Below are positions 25,410-33,175 of a DNA stretch of 64,000 nucleotides, piece by piece. Position numbers and translations under genes: made by a program. The notes under the pieces are model-generated. The model had not been told where the DNA came from. It ran no database searches and saw nothing but the letters and a program-made list of their open reading frames with translations. Each line of letters begins with the position of its first letter. Positions within the stretch are counted from its first letter, which is position 1. This stretch comes from Xanthobacteraceae bacterium (GTDB lineage: Bacteria; Pseudomonadota; Alphaproteobacteria; Rhizobiales; Xanthobacteraceae), in assembly GCA_023954195.1 (NCBI GenBank), contig JAMLIK010000001.1, positions 496,001 through 560,000 of the forward strand. Reading direction: 5' to 3'.

Positions 25410-25454
25410 CTTTTAATCATGGGGTCGAGGGTTCGAGTCCCTCCGCGCTCACCA
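25410..25454 (+). repeat. attR: 45-bp duplicate of the tRNA-Lys 3' end
   Basis: It is identical to 14832-14876 from the anticodon loop to CCA, but lacks the tRNA 5' half, so it is not a gene. It is the original chromosomal 3' end displaced by integration. Confidence 0.93.
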
Positions 25455-25618
25455 TTTCAAGGCGTTCCGGGGATTTTGATCCCGCCGCGTCGGAGCGGGC
25501 CGCCATGGTTACCGATTGTTGACGATCGGCCGCTACAAAGTCCATGCGGCGGTGCAGCAAATTTTGGACACATTGGTCCGGAATAAGCCGTCCATCACAT
25601 CATCGAGGATTTTGATTC

Positions 25619-25978
25619 ATGCGTTTTCGCCGCCGGCACGCTTGCCTTGGCCTTGCCGCCATCGCCGGCGCCGCCATTACCGCCGCGACCTCGGCCCAGG
25701 CCCAGACTCCTTATGACGGGCAATGGAGCGTCACCATCGTCACCAAATCCGGAAATTGCGAACCGACGGCGCAATACCCGCTCACCGTCAACGACGGCAA
25801 GATCACCGCGCCGGGCGCCGACATCTCGGGCCGGGTCGGACCCGCCGGGCTGGTCAAGGTTTCGTTCCAGGGCGCTTTCGCCAATGGCCAGTTGAGCGGC
25901 AATGCCGGCTCCGGCAAGTGGAACGGCGCCTCCGGCGGCATCCCGTGCAGCGGCAACTGGCAGGCGTCGCGTCAATAG
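25619..25978 (+). CDS. Small secreted protein
   Basis: This 119-residue protein has a signal peptide (basic MRFRRRH, hydrophobic core, cleavage near AQAQ at about 29). The mature part, about 90 residues, has a repetitive beta pattern (YDGQWSVTIVTKSGNCEP ... GRVGPAGLVKVSFQG ... GSGKWNGASGG) and two Cys that could pair. It resembles the next gene in layout, and both may be paralogues. No family named with certainty; export to the periplasm is predicted. Confidence 0.7.
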   Translation: MRFRRRHACLGLAAIAGAAITAATSAQAQTPYDGQWSVTIVTKSGNCEPTAQYPLTVNDGKITAPGADISGRVGPAGLVKVSFQGAFANGQLSGNAGSGKWNGASGGIPCSGNWQASRQ

Positions 25979-26032
25979 CCGGGCCATTTCCGTTCCGATT
26001 CGCTCAAAACGCTGTAAAGCAGGACCGATCAC

Positions 26033-26533
26033 ATGAACGCCGGGGCGACACGTCGAGGCCGGATTACGCGATGGGCCGTCGCGGCGGCAATGCTGCTGAG
26101 CGCCGGATCGTTGGCTGCGGCGCAGTCGCCGGGCGCGTTCACGGGCCTGGCAGGGGTGTGGTCCGGCAGCGGCACCGTCTCCCTCGACAACGGGCAGAGC
26201 GAGCGGATTCGCTGCCGCGCGACCTATGCCGTCAGCGCCGACGGCAACGGCCTCAACCAGACCCTGACCTGCGCCAGCGACAGCTATAAATTCGACCTCA
26301 GGAGCAACGTGATCGCCAAGGCCGGCGCGCTGTCCGGAACCTGGGGCGAACTGAGCCGCAACATCGGCGGCAATCTGCAAGGCAGCGCCCGCGGCGGCCA
26401 ATTCGATGTCACCGTCAGCGGCCCTTCCTTCACGGCCGACCTGTCGATGGTCACCACCGGCAACAGGCAGCGGGTGACCATTCGCTCCGGCGGCTCGTTC
26501 CGAACCGCCTCGATCTCGCTATCGCGCTCCTGA
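26033..26533 (+). CDS. Secreted protein of unknown function
   Basis: This 166-residue protein has a signal peptide (about 1-31, ending near AAAQS). The mature region is beta-rich with Gly/Ser turns (GVWSGSGTVSLDNGQSERIRC, TCASDSYKFDLRS, GTWGE, GNLQGSARGGQFDVTVSG) and two Cys about 20 residues apart. The pattern suggests a lipocalin-like or barrel-like periplasmic protein, but I recognise no assigned function. It follows a related-looking secreted protein by 54 bp. Confidence 0.7.
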   Translation: MNAGATRRGRITRWAVAAAMLLSAGSLAAAQSPGAFTGLAGVWSGSGTVSLDNGQSERIRCRATYAVSADGNGLNQTLTCASDSYKFDLRSNVIAKAGALSGTWGELSRNIGGNLQGSARGGQFDVTVSGPSFTADLSMVTTGNRQRVTIRSGGSFRTASISLSRS

Positions 26534-26656
26534 GCATACGGGGCGGCAACCACCTTCCGCGCATCCGCATTGAGCGGCCATCGACGGCGCGAGCGGGATC
26601 GCTATGATCGCGCCCCTGTCGTTCCCCGTCCCTCCTTGCCGCCACCGGTCCCGCCC

Positions 26657-27529
26657 ATGCCGCCTCAAGCCTCGACGTCGAAAGCCGCCCTATGGATGGC
26701 CGGCTGGCTCCTGCAATTGCTGGTGATCGCCATCGCGGGCCGCGAGGCGTTGCGCGAGTTGAGCGTTTTTCAGGTGATGGAAGTGCGCTCCGTGCTCGGT
26801 TTGATGCTGTTGCTGCCGCTGATCCATCGCGCCGGCGGGCTGGCGCGACTGCGCACCCGGCGCCCGCTCCAGCACGTCGTCCGCAATTTGGTGCATTACG
26901 CGGCGCAGCTCGGCTGGTTGCTGGCGCTGACGCTGACCCCGCTCGCCGAGGTCGTCGCCATCGAATTCACCACGCCGATCTGGACCGCGATCATGGCCGC
27001 GGTCTTTCTCGGCGAGCGCATGACTGGCGGCAAGGTTCTCGCCGTCGTGCTCGGGCTGCTCGGCGTCGTCATCATCGTCCGGCCGGGATTAAGCGGAGCC
27101 AGCATCGGACAACTTGTCGTGCTGCTCGCCGCGGTCGCCTTCGGCGTCTCGATCATCATGGTCAAGTCGCTGACCCGCACCGACACCACGCTTCAGATCA
27201 TTGTCTGGATGACGGTGGTGCAGTCGGTCATCGGGCTTGTCCCCGCCGTGGCGATGTGGACCTGGCCGGATGCGACAACATGGGGCTGGCTTGTCGTGGT
27301 GGCGTTCTGCGGCACATTTTCGCATTACTGCATGGCGCGGGCGATGCTGTACGCCGATGCGACCGTCGTGGTGCCGATGGACTTCCTTCGGGTTCCTCTG
27401 ACGGCGATCGCCGGCTGGCTGATCTACGCCGAACGCATCGACCTGCCGACGGTGCTGGGCGCGATCATCATCCTGGGCGGCAATTTTCTCAATCTTCGCA
27501 GTCCGGCGAGACCGCGCGCGGCGGCGTGA
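26657..27529 (+). CDS. EamA (DMT superfamily) transporter
   Basis: The 290-residue product has ten hydrophobic segments arranged as two EamA repeats (about 15-145 and 155-285), with the family sequence AIEFTTPIWTAIMAAVFLGER and a second-repeat counterpart PMDFLRVPLTAIAGWLIYAER. It acts in the inner membrane as an exporter of small metabolites; substrate unknown. The ATG at 26657 gives the normal length; an upstream frame from 26570 adds a Pro/Arg-rich leader unlike the family. Confidence 0.87.
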   Translation: MPPQASTSKAALWMAGWLLQLLVIAIAGREALRELSVFQVMEVRSVLGLMLLLPLIHRAGGLARLRTRRPLQHVVRNLVHYAAQLGWLLALTLTPLAEVVAIEFTTPIWTAIMAAVFLGERMTGGKVLAVVLGLLGVVIIVRPGLSGASIGQLVVLLAAVAFGVSIIMVKSLTRTDTTLQIIVWMTVVQSVIGLVPAVAMWTWPDATTWGWLVVVAFCGTFSHYCMARAMLYADATVVVPMDFLRVPLTAIAGWLIYAERIDLPTVLGAIIILGGNFLNLRSPARPRAAA

Positions 27530-27535
27530 GGCTAT

Positions 27536-27775
27536 TCATTTCCCCGCGGCCGCGCGCAGGGCGGCGTTGATGCGGTCCTGCCAGCCGGGGCCGTCCGCGC
27601 GAAAATACTCCAGCACGTCCTGATCGATCCGCAACGTCACCTGCTCCTTCACGCCGGGAATCGCAGTCTGGCGCGGCGGCGGCGCGGCGAGCTTGGTGGT
27701 CGCTTTCTTGAACGCCGCCTCCGCCTCGGTGCGGGCGTCGTTCAAGGTGCGGGGGCGGCGCGGCGGTTGTGACAT
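27536..27775 (-). CDS. BrnA-like (DUF4415) antitoxin-type protein without a visible BrnT
   Basis: The 79-residue protein ends in the typical BrnA/DUF4415 ribbon-helix-helix: KEQVTLRIDQDVLEYFRADG, then GWQDRINAALRAA. BrnA normally follows brnT and neutralises its RNase. The 219 bp upstream contain no BrnT-like frame. It may act as an orphan repressor or regulate a distant toxin. It converges on the EamA gene with a 6-bp gap. Confidence 0.8.
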   Translation of the reverse strand: MSQPPRRPRTLNDARTEAEAAFKKATTKLAAPPPRQTAIPGVKEQVTLRIDQDVLEYFRADGPGWQDRINAALRAAAGK

Positions 27776-27994
27776 TATCGTGTCCCGTTCAGTCAGGTTC
27801 GCGTCAGGCTGCTTTGCTATTCAAATAAGTGACGCGGCGCGAGTCGCGCAAGCCGCGATCACGCGCGATCACACGTCCGGCGTTGCGAGTGGGAAAGCTT
27901 TAGAAATCGTAAAAGCAACGCATTTGCGTTGCGACATCGTCAAATATCGCAGTGTATCCTGCCGGCGCAAATCAGCACCACAGAGGAGATCACG

Positions 27995-28213
27995 ATGCCA
28001 GCCATTGCGGAATCCCTGTCCTCACCCCGAGGCCGCGCGGCACCGCGCGAGCGCGAATTGCCGATCTGCCCGGTTTGCGCCGACCAGATGGTCGCCGCCG
28101 AAGCCTCGGCGTTTCTCGCCGACAGCAACCTGGTCAGTTATCTGTGGACTTGCGAGACTTGCGGCTATGGCTTCGTCACCAAGCATTCATTCAGGGCGAT
28201 CGTCTGCAACTGA
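27995..28213 (+). CDS. Small zinc-ribbon protein
   Basis: This 72-residue protein has two CxxC pairs, CPVCAD near 26-31 and CETCGY near 53-58, spaced as in a zinc ribbon with a W/Y-rich intervening strand. The ATG at 27995 is preceded by GAGGAG. Rhizobia carry many such small proteins of unknown role; nucleic-acid or protein binding is possible. It converges on tgt. Confidence 0.7.
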   Translation: MPAIAESLSSPRGRAAPRERELPICPVCADQMVAAEASAFLADSNLVSYLWTCETCGYGFVTKHSFRAIVCN

Positions 28214-28237
28214 GTCCCCGCGACCGGGCGAACGGCG

Positions 28238-29371
28238 CTATCGCGGCGCGAGATCGCCGCGCGCCCAGCCCTCGCGCACGCCGGCCGCGAAATCGGCGAA
28301 GGCGTCGCGCGCGATGGCGTCGCGCATTGCCGCCATCAAACCCTGGTAATAGGCGATATTGATCTCGGACAACAGCATGGCGCCGAGCGCCTCGCCCGAC
28401 CTGACGAGATGATGCAGATAGGCCCGTGAGTAACCGCGCGTGGCGGGCCATGGACTGCCCTCGTCGAGCGGGCGCGGATCGTCGCCATGGCGGGCGTTGC
28501 GCAGGTTGACCGGCCCGCGCCGCGTGAACGCCAGCCCGTGGCGGCCGTTGCGGGTCGGCAGCACGCAGTCGAACATGTCGATGCCGCGCGCGACCGCATG
28601 CAGCAGATCGTCGGGGGTGCCGACGCCCATCAGGTAGCGCGGCCGGTCTTGCGGCAAATGCGGCACCGTCTCCTCGATCATCCGCAGCATCACGTCCTGC
28701 GGCTCGCCGACCGCGAGGCCGCCGATGGCATAGCCGTGAAAGCCGAGATCGACCAGGCCGCGCGCGCTTTCGTGCCGCAACGCCGGAACGTCGCCGCCCT
28801 GCACGATGCCGAACAGCATATGCCCGGCCGGCGCGGTCTCGAAGGCGCGCTTGCAGCGCTCGGCCCAGCGCAGCGACAATTGCATCGCGCGCGCGATATC
28901 GGCGCGCTCCGCCGGCAGCCGCACGCATTCGTCGAGCTGCATCGCGATGTCGGAGCCGAGCAGCCGCTGCACCGCGATGGCGCGCTCCGGCGACAATTCG
29001 ACGCGCGCGCCGTCGATGTGGGAGCGGAAGGTGACGGCATGCTCGGTCACCTTGCGCAGTTGCGCCAGCGACATCACCTGGAAGCCGCCGGAATCGGTCA
29101 GCATCGGGCCGTTCCAGCCGGTGAAGACTTGCAGGCCGCCCAGCGCCGCGATGCGCTCCGCGCCCGGCCGCAGCATCAGGTGGTAGGTGTTGCCGAGCAC
29201 GATATCGGCGCCGCTGTCGCGGATCTCGCGCCAATGAATGCCCTTCATCGCGCCGGCGGTGCCGACCGGCATGAAGGCCGGGGTCCGCACCGTCCCGTGC
29301 GGCGTGGTCAGCCGGCCCAAACGCGCCTCGCCGCTCTGGCCGAGCCACTCGAAATGATTGGGAAGGCTCAT
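28238..29371 (-). CDS. tgt: tRNA-guanine transglycosylase (queuosine pathway), zinc ligands absent
   Basis: The 377-residue enzyme exchanges guanine-34 for preQ1 in tRNAs for Asp, Asn, His and Tyr. Catalytic Asp93 (TDSGGFQVM) and nucleophile Asp268 ([10 protein letters not shown]) are present, as is IVQGG at 189-193. However, the Cys-x-Cys-x2-Cys and His zinc ligands of bacterial Tgt are replaced: residues 306, 308 and 311 are Ser, Trp and Thr, and the His position (337) is Ile. The surrounding YSRAYLHHL and YYQGLM are intact, so this is not misalignment. The start overlaps the queA stop (ATGA). Confidence 0.95.
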   Translation of the reverse strand: MSLPNHFEWLGQSGEARLGRLTTPHGTVRTPAFMPVGTAGAMKGIHWREIRDSGADIVLGNTYHLMLRPGAERIAALGGLQVFTGWNGPMLTDSGGFQVMSLAQLRKVTEHAVTFRSHIDGARVELSPERAIAVQRLLGSDIAMQLDECVRLPAERADIARAMQLSLRWAERCKRAFETAPAGHMLFGIVQGGDVPALRHESARGLVDLGFHGYAIGGLAVGEPQDVMLRMIEETVPHLPQDRPRYLMGVGTPDDLLHAVARGIDMFDCVLPTRNGRHGLAFTRRGPVNLRNARHGDDPRPLDEGSPWPATRGYSRAYLHHLVRSGEALGAMLLSEINIAYYQGLMAAMRDAIARDAFADFAAGVREGWARGDLAPR

Positions 29372-30450
29372 CGACTGGCCGGATCCGGAAACAGCAGGCT
29401 GGCGTCGCCGTAGGAATAGAAGCGGTAGCCGTCCGCGATGGCGTGCGCGTAAGCCTGCTTCATCGTCCCAAGCCCGCTGAAGGCCGACACCAGCATGAAC
29501 AGCGTCGAGCGCGGCAGGTGAAAATTGGTCATCAGCACGTCGACCGCGCGAAAACGATAGCCCGGCGTGATGAAGATGTCGGTGTCGCCGGAAAACGGCT
29601 GGATGGCGCCGCTGGCGTCAGCGGCGCTTTCGAGCAGGCGCAGCGAGGTGGTGCCGACCGCGACGATGCGCCCGCCGGCCGCCCGCGCCGCGTTGAGCGC
29701 CGTCGCGGTTTGCCCGGAAACCGTCCCCCACTCGGAATGCATCCGGTGCTCGTCGGTGTCGTCGACCTTGACCGGCAGAAAGGTTCCTGCCCCCACATGC
29801 AGGGTCAGGCGATGGATCGCGACGCCGCGCGCCGCGAGCGCCGCCTCCAGCGCCGGCGTGAAATGCAGCCCGGCGGTGGGCGCCGCCACCGCGCCCGCGT
29901 GCGCCGCGAACATGGTCTGATAGTCGCTTGCGTCCTGCTCGTCCGGCGCGCGCCGCGCGGCGATATAGGGCGGCAGCGGCGGCGCGCCGACATCGGCGAT
30001 GGCCTGGTCCAGCGTCGGGCCGTGAAACGAGAATGTCAGCGTTACCTCGCCGTTGTCGCCCTTGGCTTCCACCTGCGCGTCGAGATGGCCGAGCAGGCAT
30101 ACCCGGCCCTCGTTGCCGAAGCGAATGGTGTCGCCCTCGATCAACTTCTTGGCGGGCTTCGCCAAGGCCTGCCAGCGCGAGCCGTCGAGGCGCTTGATTA
30201 GCGTCGCCTCGATGCGCGGCTCGGCGTCGCGCCCGATGCGGCGACCCGTGAGTTGCGCCGGGATCACCCTGGTGTCGTTGACGACGAGCTGATCGCCGTC
30301 TTGCAGGAGTTCCGCGAGGTCGGACACGCGGCGGTCCTGCAAGGCCGCGCCGGGCCGCACCACGAGAAGCCGCGCGGCGTCGCGCGGATGCGCCGGCCGC
30401 AGCGCGATGCGCTCCGGCGGCAGTTCGAAGTCGAAAAGATCGGTCCGCAT
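29368..30450 (-). CDS. queA: S-adenosylmethionine:tRNA ribosyltransferase-isomerase
   Basis: QueA moves the ribosyl group of S-adenosylmethionine to preQ1 in tRNA to make epoxyqueuosine, the step after Tgt. The 360-residue protein begins [19 protein letters not shown] and holds conserved [36 protein letters not shown] and [15 protein letters not shown]. An upstream extension to 30531 encodes a palindromic repeat and is rejected as a start. It precedes tgt with an ATGA overlap, forming a queuosine operon. Confidence 0.95.
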   Translation of the reverse strand: MRTDLFDFELPPERIALRPAHPRDAARLLVVRPGAALQDRRVSDLAELLQDGDQLVVNDTRVIPAQLTGRRIGRDAEPRIEATLIKRLDGSRWQALAKPAKKLIEGDTIRFGNEGRVCLLGHLDAQVEAKGDNGEVTLTFSFHGPTLDQAIADVGAPPLPPYIAARRAPDEQDASDYQTMFAAHAGAVAAPTAGLHFTPALEAALAARGVAIHRLTLHVGAGTFLPVKVDDTDEHRMHSEWGTVSGQTATALNAARAAGGRIVAVGTTSLRLLESAADASGAIQPFSGDTDIFITPGYRFRAVDVLMTNFHLPRSTLFMLVSAFSGLGTMKQAYAHAIADGYRFYSYGDASLLFPDPASR

Positions 30451-30460
30451 GTTCCTGCCC

Positions 30461-30536
30461 GTCATTGCCGGACTTGATCCGGCAATCCATCCTTCTTCAC
30501 GAAGATGGATGCCCGGATCAAGTCCGGGCATGACAC
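30461..30536. repeat. Rhizobial intergenic palindromic element
   Basis: Two tandem hairpins: GCCGGACTTGATCCGGC, and GCCCGGATCAAGTCCGGGC, joined by an ATCCATC...GATGGAT stem. Related to the element at 50581-50686 in the opposite orientation. It is between queA and a cyclophilin gene and could stabilise or process mRNA. Confidence 0.8.
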
Positions 30537-30546
30537 TACCCTGTTT

Positions 30547-31008
30547 TCAGGCGTCGGCCGCCATCCGCGCCTTGACGATCTTGTCCGGGTTCTGCACCGG
30601 CTCGCCGCGCTTGATCTTGTCGACGTTCTCCATGCCCGATGTCACCTTGCCCCAGACGGTATATTGCTTGTCGAGGAAGCGGGCGTCGTCGAAGCAGATA
30701 AAGAACTGGCTGTCGCCGGAATCCGGACTTGCGGCGCGCGCCATCGACACCACGCCGCGCACATGCGGCTCGGCGTTGAACTCGGCCTTGAGCTTCTGGC
30801 CGGAGCCGCCGGTGCCGGTGCCGTGCGGGCAGCCGGTCTGGGCCATGAAGCCGTCGATCACGCGATGGAACACGATGCCGTCGTAAAAGCCCTCGCGCAC
30901 CAGTTGCTTGATCCGCGCGACGTGATTCGGCGCGAGATCCGGGCGCATCTCGATGGTGACCGGCCCCTGCGTGGTTTCGAGGATCAAAGTGTTGTCGTTG
31001 TCAGCCAT
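30547..31008 (-). CDS. Cytoplasmic cyclophilin-type peptidyl-prolyl isomerase
   Basis: This 153-residue cyclophilin without a signal peptide accelerates proline isomerisation during folding. Family residues are VFHRVIDGFMAQTGCPHGTGTGG, the catalytic-Arg strand, MARAASPDSGDSQFFI, and the DNVDKIKRGEP region (read as MENVDKIKRGE). The ATG at 31008 follows GAGAAAAG. Its first 25 bp overlap the end of the upstream secreted-protein gene, so the three genes to 31994 probably form one leftward unit. Confidence 0.92.
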   Translation of the reverse strand: MADNDNTLILETTQGPVTIEMRPDLAPNHVARIKQLVREGFYDGIVFHRVIDGFMAQTGCPHGTGTGGSGQKLKAEFNAEPHVRGVVSMARAASPDSGDSQFFICFDDARFLDKQYTVWGKVTSGMENVDKIKRGEPVQNPDKIVKARMAADA

Positions 31009-31421
31009 GCTCTTTTCTCGGTTGGTTTGAGGGAATTTCGGCGATCGTCGAATTTCAATGTCAGCGGACGTCCGGCCACCGCATCGCCCATGCCATGGAT
31101 AAATGGCATCGGAACGCAGCGCTGCAATGTTTCCATCACCGCGACGCGGTAGACCAGCCGCTCGTCGTCAGACGCGTCTCGCGTCTCGAACGTGACGCGC
31201 GGCCGCCCCAGAATGCGGCCGTCGCGCGTGAAAGCGACCCGAACCGTGATCTCCATGCCCGGACTGCCGCTCGGCAACCGCCGCGCGCGCCAACAGCTTT
31301 TCAGCCGCGCGAACATCTCCTTCAGGCTGCCGACACCCTGTTCCTGCGCCACAGTCGCGCCGGGCGCGAGGCCACACGACAGCGCCGCGAACATCAGAAC
31401 GGCGAGAACGCGTCGCCACAT
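30984..31421 (-). CDS. Secreted protein with a TonB/TolA C-terminal-like domain
   Basis: This 145-residue protein has a signal peptide (about 1-25). The mature part reads LKSCWRARR ... GMEITVRVAFTRDGRILGRPRV ... YRVAVMETLQRCVPMPF, the strand-helix-strand pattern of TonB C-terminal-like domains, including the paired Cys. It is inserted between two cyclophilins. A role in envelope protein contacts is likely; exact partner unknown. No energy-transducing N-terminal region is present. Confidence 0.7.
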   Translation of the reverse strand: MWRRVLAVLMFAALSCGLAPGATVAQEQGVGSLKEMFARLKSCWRARRLPSGSPGMEITVRVAFTRDGRILGRPRVTFETRDASDDERLVYRVAVMETLQRCVPMPFIHGMGDAVAGRPLTLKFDDRRNSLKPTEKRAWLTTTTL

Positions 31422-31430
31422 CGTTCCTCG

Positions 31431-31994
31431 TCACTTGATGTCGGAGGCGACTTGCACCTTCACCATCTTGTCGGGATCGGCGACCGCGCCGCTCTGCACG
31501 CCGGGGGGCGCTTTCTTCAGTCTGTCCACCACGTCCATGCCGGACACGACGTTGCCGATCACGGTATATTTGCCGTTCAGGAACGGTGCATCGGCGAAGG
31601 TGATGAAGAACTGCGAGTTGGCGCTGTCGTTGCTGTCGCCGCGGCGCGCCATGCCGACCACGCCGCGGGTGAACGGCACCTTGGAGAACTCGGCTTTGAG
31701 GTTCGGGTATTTCGAGCCGCCGGTGCCGTTGAAGTTCTGGCCGTCGCCGGTCTGCGCCATGAACCCGTCCATCACCCGATGGAACGGCACGTTGTTGTAG
31801 AAGCCGTCGCGCGCCAGTTGCTTGATGCGCTCGGCGTGCATCGGAGCGATGTCGGGGCGCAACTGGATGACGATGCGGCCCTTGGTGGTGTCGATGACGA
31901 TGGCGTTGGCCTTGTCGAGATTGGCGGGCAACGGCTGCGCCAGGACGGGAGCCGCGCAGATCAGCGCGGCGACGACGGCGAGAATGCGGATCAT
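31431..31994 (-). CDS. Periplasmic cyclophilin-type peptidyl-prolyl isomerase
   Basis: This 187-residue cyclophilin has a signal peptide (cleavage near LAQPLP, about residue 19). The fold is shown by VPFHRVMDGFMAQTGDG, NFNGTGGSKYPNLKAEF, GMARRGDSNDSANSQFFI and GNVVSGMDVVDRL. It is the exported counterpart of the cytoplasmic isomerase two genes downstream and probably a duplicate. It lies 27 bp after coaD in the direction of transcription. Confidence 0.92.
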   Translation of the reverse strand: MIRILAVVAALICAAPVLAQPLPANLDKANAIVIDTTKGRIVIQLRPDIAPMHAERIKQLARDGFYNNVPFHRVMDGFMAQTGDGQNFNGTGGSKYPNLKAEFSKVPFTRGVVGMARRGDSNDSANSQFFITFADAPFLNGKYTVIGNVVSGMDVVDRLKKAPPGVQSGAVADPDKMVKVQVASDIK

Positions 31995-32021
31995 GTCGAC
32001 TCCGGACGGAGAGAGGTAAGG

Positions 32022-32519
32022 TCAGCTCTGGAACTTGGTCTTGAGGCTGGCGGCGACCGAGGCCGGCACGAAGGCCGAAACGTCGCCACCCATCGCCGCG
32101 ATCTGCCGCACCAGTGTGGCGGTGATCGGGCGGACGGCGACGGAAGCCGGCAAGAACACGGTCTGCACCTCCGGCGCCATGGTCTCGTTCATGCCGGCGA
32201 TCTGCATTTCGTAGTCGAGATCGGTGCCGTCGCGCAGGCCCCGGATCATCAGCCGCGCGCCATGGTCGCGCGCCGAGGTGATGGTGAGGCCGTCATAAGT
32301 GACGGCCTCGAAGCCGCAGCCGGCCTTGGCCGCCACCGGACCGAACACCTCGCGGACCATCGCCAGCCGCTCCTCGGTGGTGAACAGCGGCTTCTTGCCG
32401 GGGTGGATGCCGATGGCGACGATCAGCTTGTCGCACAGGCCGACGGCCTGGCGGACCACGTCGAGGTGGCCGTTGCTGACGGGATCGAAGGAGCCGGGAT
32501 AGAGCGCGACGCGGGTCAT
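32022..32519 (-). CDS. coaD: Phosphopantetheine adenylyltransferase
   Basis: This 165-residue CoaD catalyses the fourth step of coenzyme A synthesis, adenylating phosphopantetheine. The N-terminal [16 protein letters not shown] supplies the nucleotidyltransferase GSFDP and T/HxGH-type motif. The central [12 protein letters not shown] and C-terminal [22 protein letters not shown] are typical (the usual Ser-Ser-x is VRPITATL here). The length is normal. It leads the unit with the periplasmic cyclophilin. Confidence 0.95.
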   Translation of the reverse strand: MTRVALYPGSFDPVSNGHLDVVRQAVGLCDKLIVAIGIHPGKKPLFTTEERLAMVREVFGPVAAKAGCGFEAVTYDGLTITSARDHGARLMIRGLRDGTDLDYEMQIAGMNETMAPEVQTVFLPASVAVRPITATLVRQIAAMGGDVSAFVPASVAASLKTKFQS

Positions 32520-32818
32520 CGCTTCGTCTAACCCGCCCGGCCGCCCCCCGCAAGCGGCGGGTTCCGGACCGCCGCGCCCGGCCTGAAGTTTATTTGATCG
32601 CCGGATGAACCAAATGCCGGTTCCGGACGTCTTTCCGAAAGCGCGTCCCGGCCGACTGTTTCACGCGTCCCTCGCGATGAAACATTTCCCGGCCGGAACG
32701 AAACCGTTTTTATCCCGCCGCGACAACCGGAGGAAACCGGCCAAGGTTATCAAACGGTCAACCGGCATCCAGACCGGTCTCCAGAACGGCCGCAAGGTCC
32801 GCGCCACAGGGGAACGTC

Positions 32819-33061
32819 ATGATTAAGGCACTTTCAGCTCTGACCGTCGTTGCATTCATCGCAGCCGCCCTGACCATCCTTCCGGGGTTCGCGCCCGAGG
32901 TCGAGGCCGGGGTCTCGACCGCCCCGCTGACCAAGAGCGACCGGCTCGACCTGCGCTCCGACGCCTGCGCCCGGCAGAACTGGCCCAATTTCGACGCATC
33001 CTGCCTGCGCGGAACCAGCGCGCGCGACACCCTGGCGCCGGCGCGTGTCATCCGCGGCTGA
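32819..33061 (+). CDS. Small secreted protein
   Basis: This 80-residue protein has a signal peptide (about 1-30, ending near VEAGVS). The mature 50 residues are hydrophilic with two Cys (DACARQNWPNFDASCLRG) likely paired. It looks like a small rhizobial periplasmic protein; function unknown. The ATG at 32819 follows GGGGAACG. The 299 bp upstream are otherwise empty. Confidence 0.65.
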   Translation: MIKALSALTVVAFIAAALTILPGFAPEVEAGVSTAPLTKSDRLDLRSDACARQNWPNFDASCLRGTSARDTLAPARVIRG

Positions 33062-33113
33062 GCCATCGCCTTCGCCGCATGCCCGCGGCAAACCTCCGAA
33101 ACGGCTCAAAACG

Positions 33114-33146
33114 GCGAAGGGCTCCGATCCGGAGCCCTTCGCTTTT
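33114..33146. terminator. Bidirectional terminator between the small secreted gene and gyrA
   Basis: GCGAAGGGCTCC, a two-base loop and GGAGCCCTTCGC, followed by TTTT on the plus strand; on the minus strand the stem is followed by CGTTTTGAG. It lies between two convergent genes. Confidence 0.8.
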
Positions 33147-33175
33147 GGCGGAAACATCATCCCTCGGCGCGGAGC

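Larger units (their letters stand above)
14832..25454. mobile_element. Integrated capsid-encoding phage-like element at tRNA-Lys, candidate phage satellite
   Basis: The element spans about 10.6 kb between perfect 45-bp direct repeats. It carries an integrase, a small integrase-coupled protein, an Arc-like repressor, a ParB-domain protein, and portal, connector, protease, capsid, HNH and large terminase genes, plus a small-terminase-like protein and three unknowns. No tail, baseplate, lysis, holin or replication gene is seen. Base composition is visibly less GC-rich than the flanks. Morphogenesis genes are overlapped stop-to-start and unbroken, suggesting selection. The gene set recalls capsid-forming phage satellites; a remnant prophage is the alternative. 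Confidence 0.9.

Noticed and set aside
25410-25454. A second tRNA-Lys
   Set aside because: Only the 3' half is present; no acceptor 5' strand, D arm or promoter. It is the attR duplicate.
14832-25454. A complete prophage
   Set aside because: No tail, baseplate, lysis or replication genes could be found and the remaining space is too small for them.
30461-30536. CRISPR-like repeats among the palindromic elements
   Set aside because: Copies are single, scattered and lack regular spacers; no cas gene is present. They are rhizobial intergenic palindromes.
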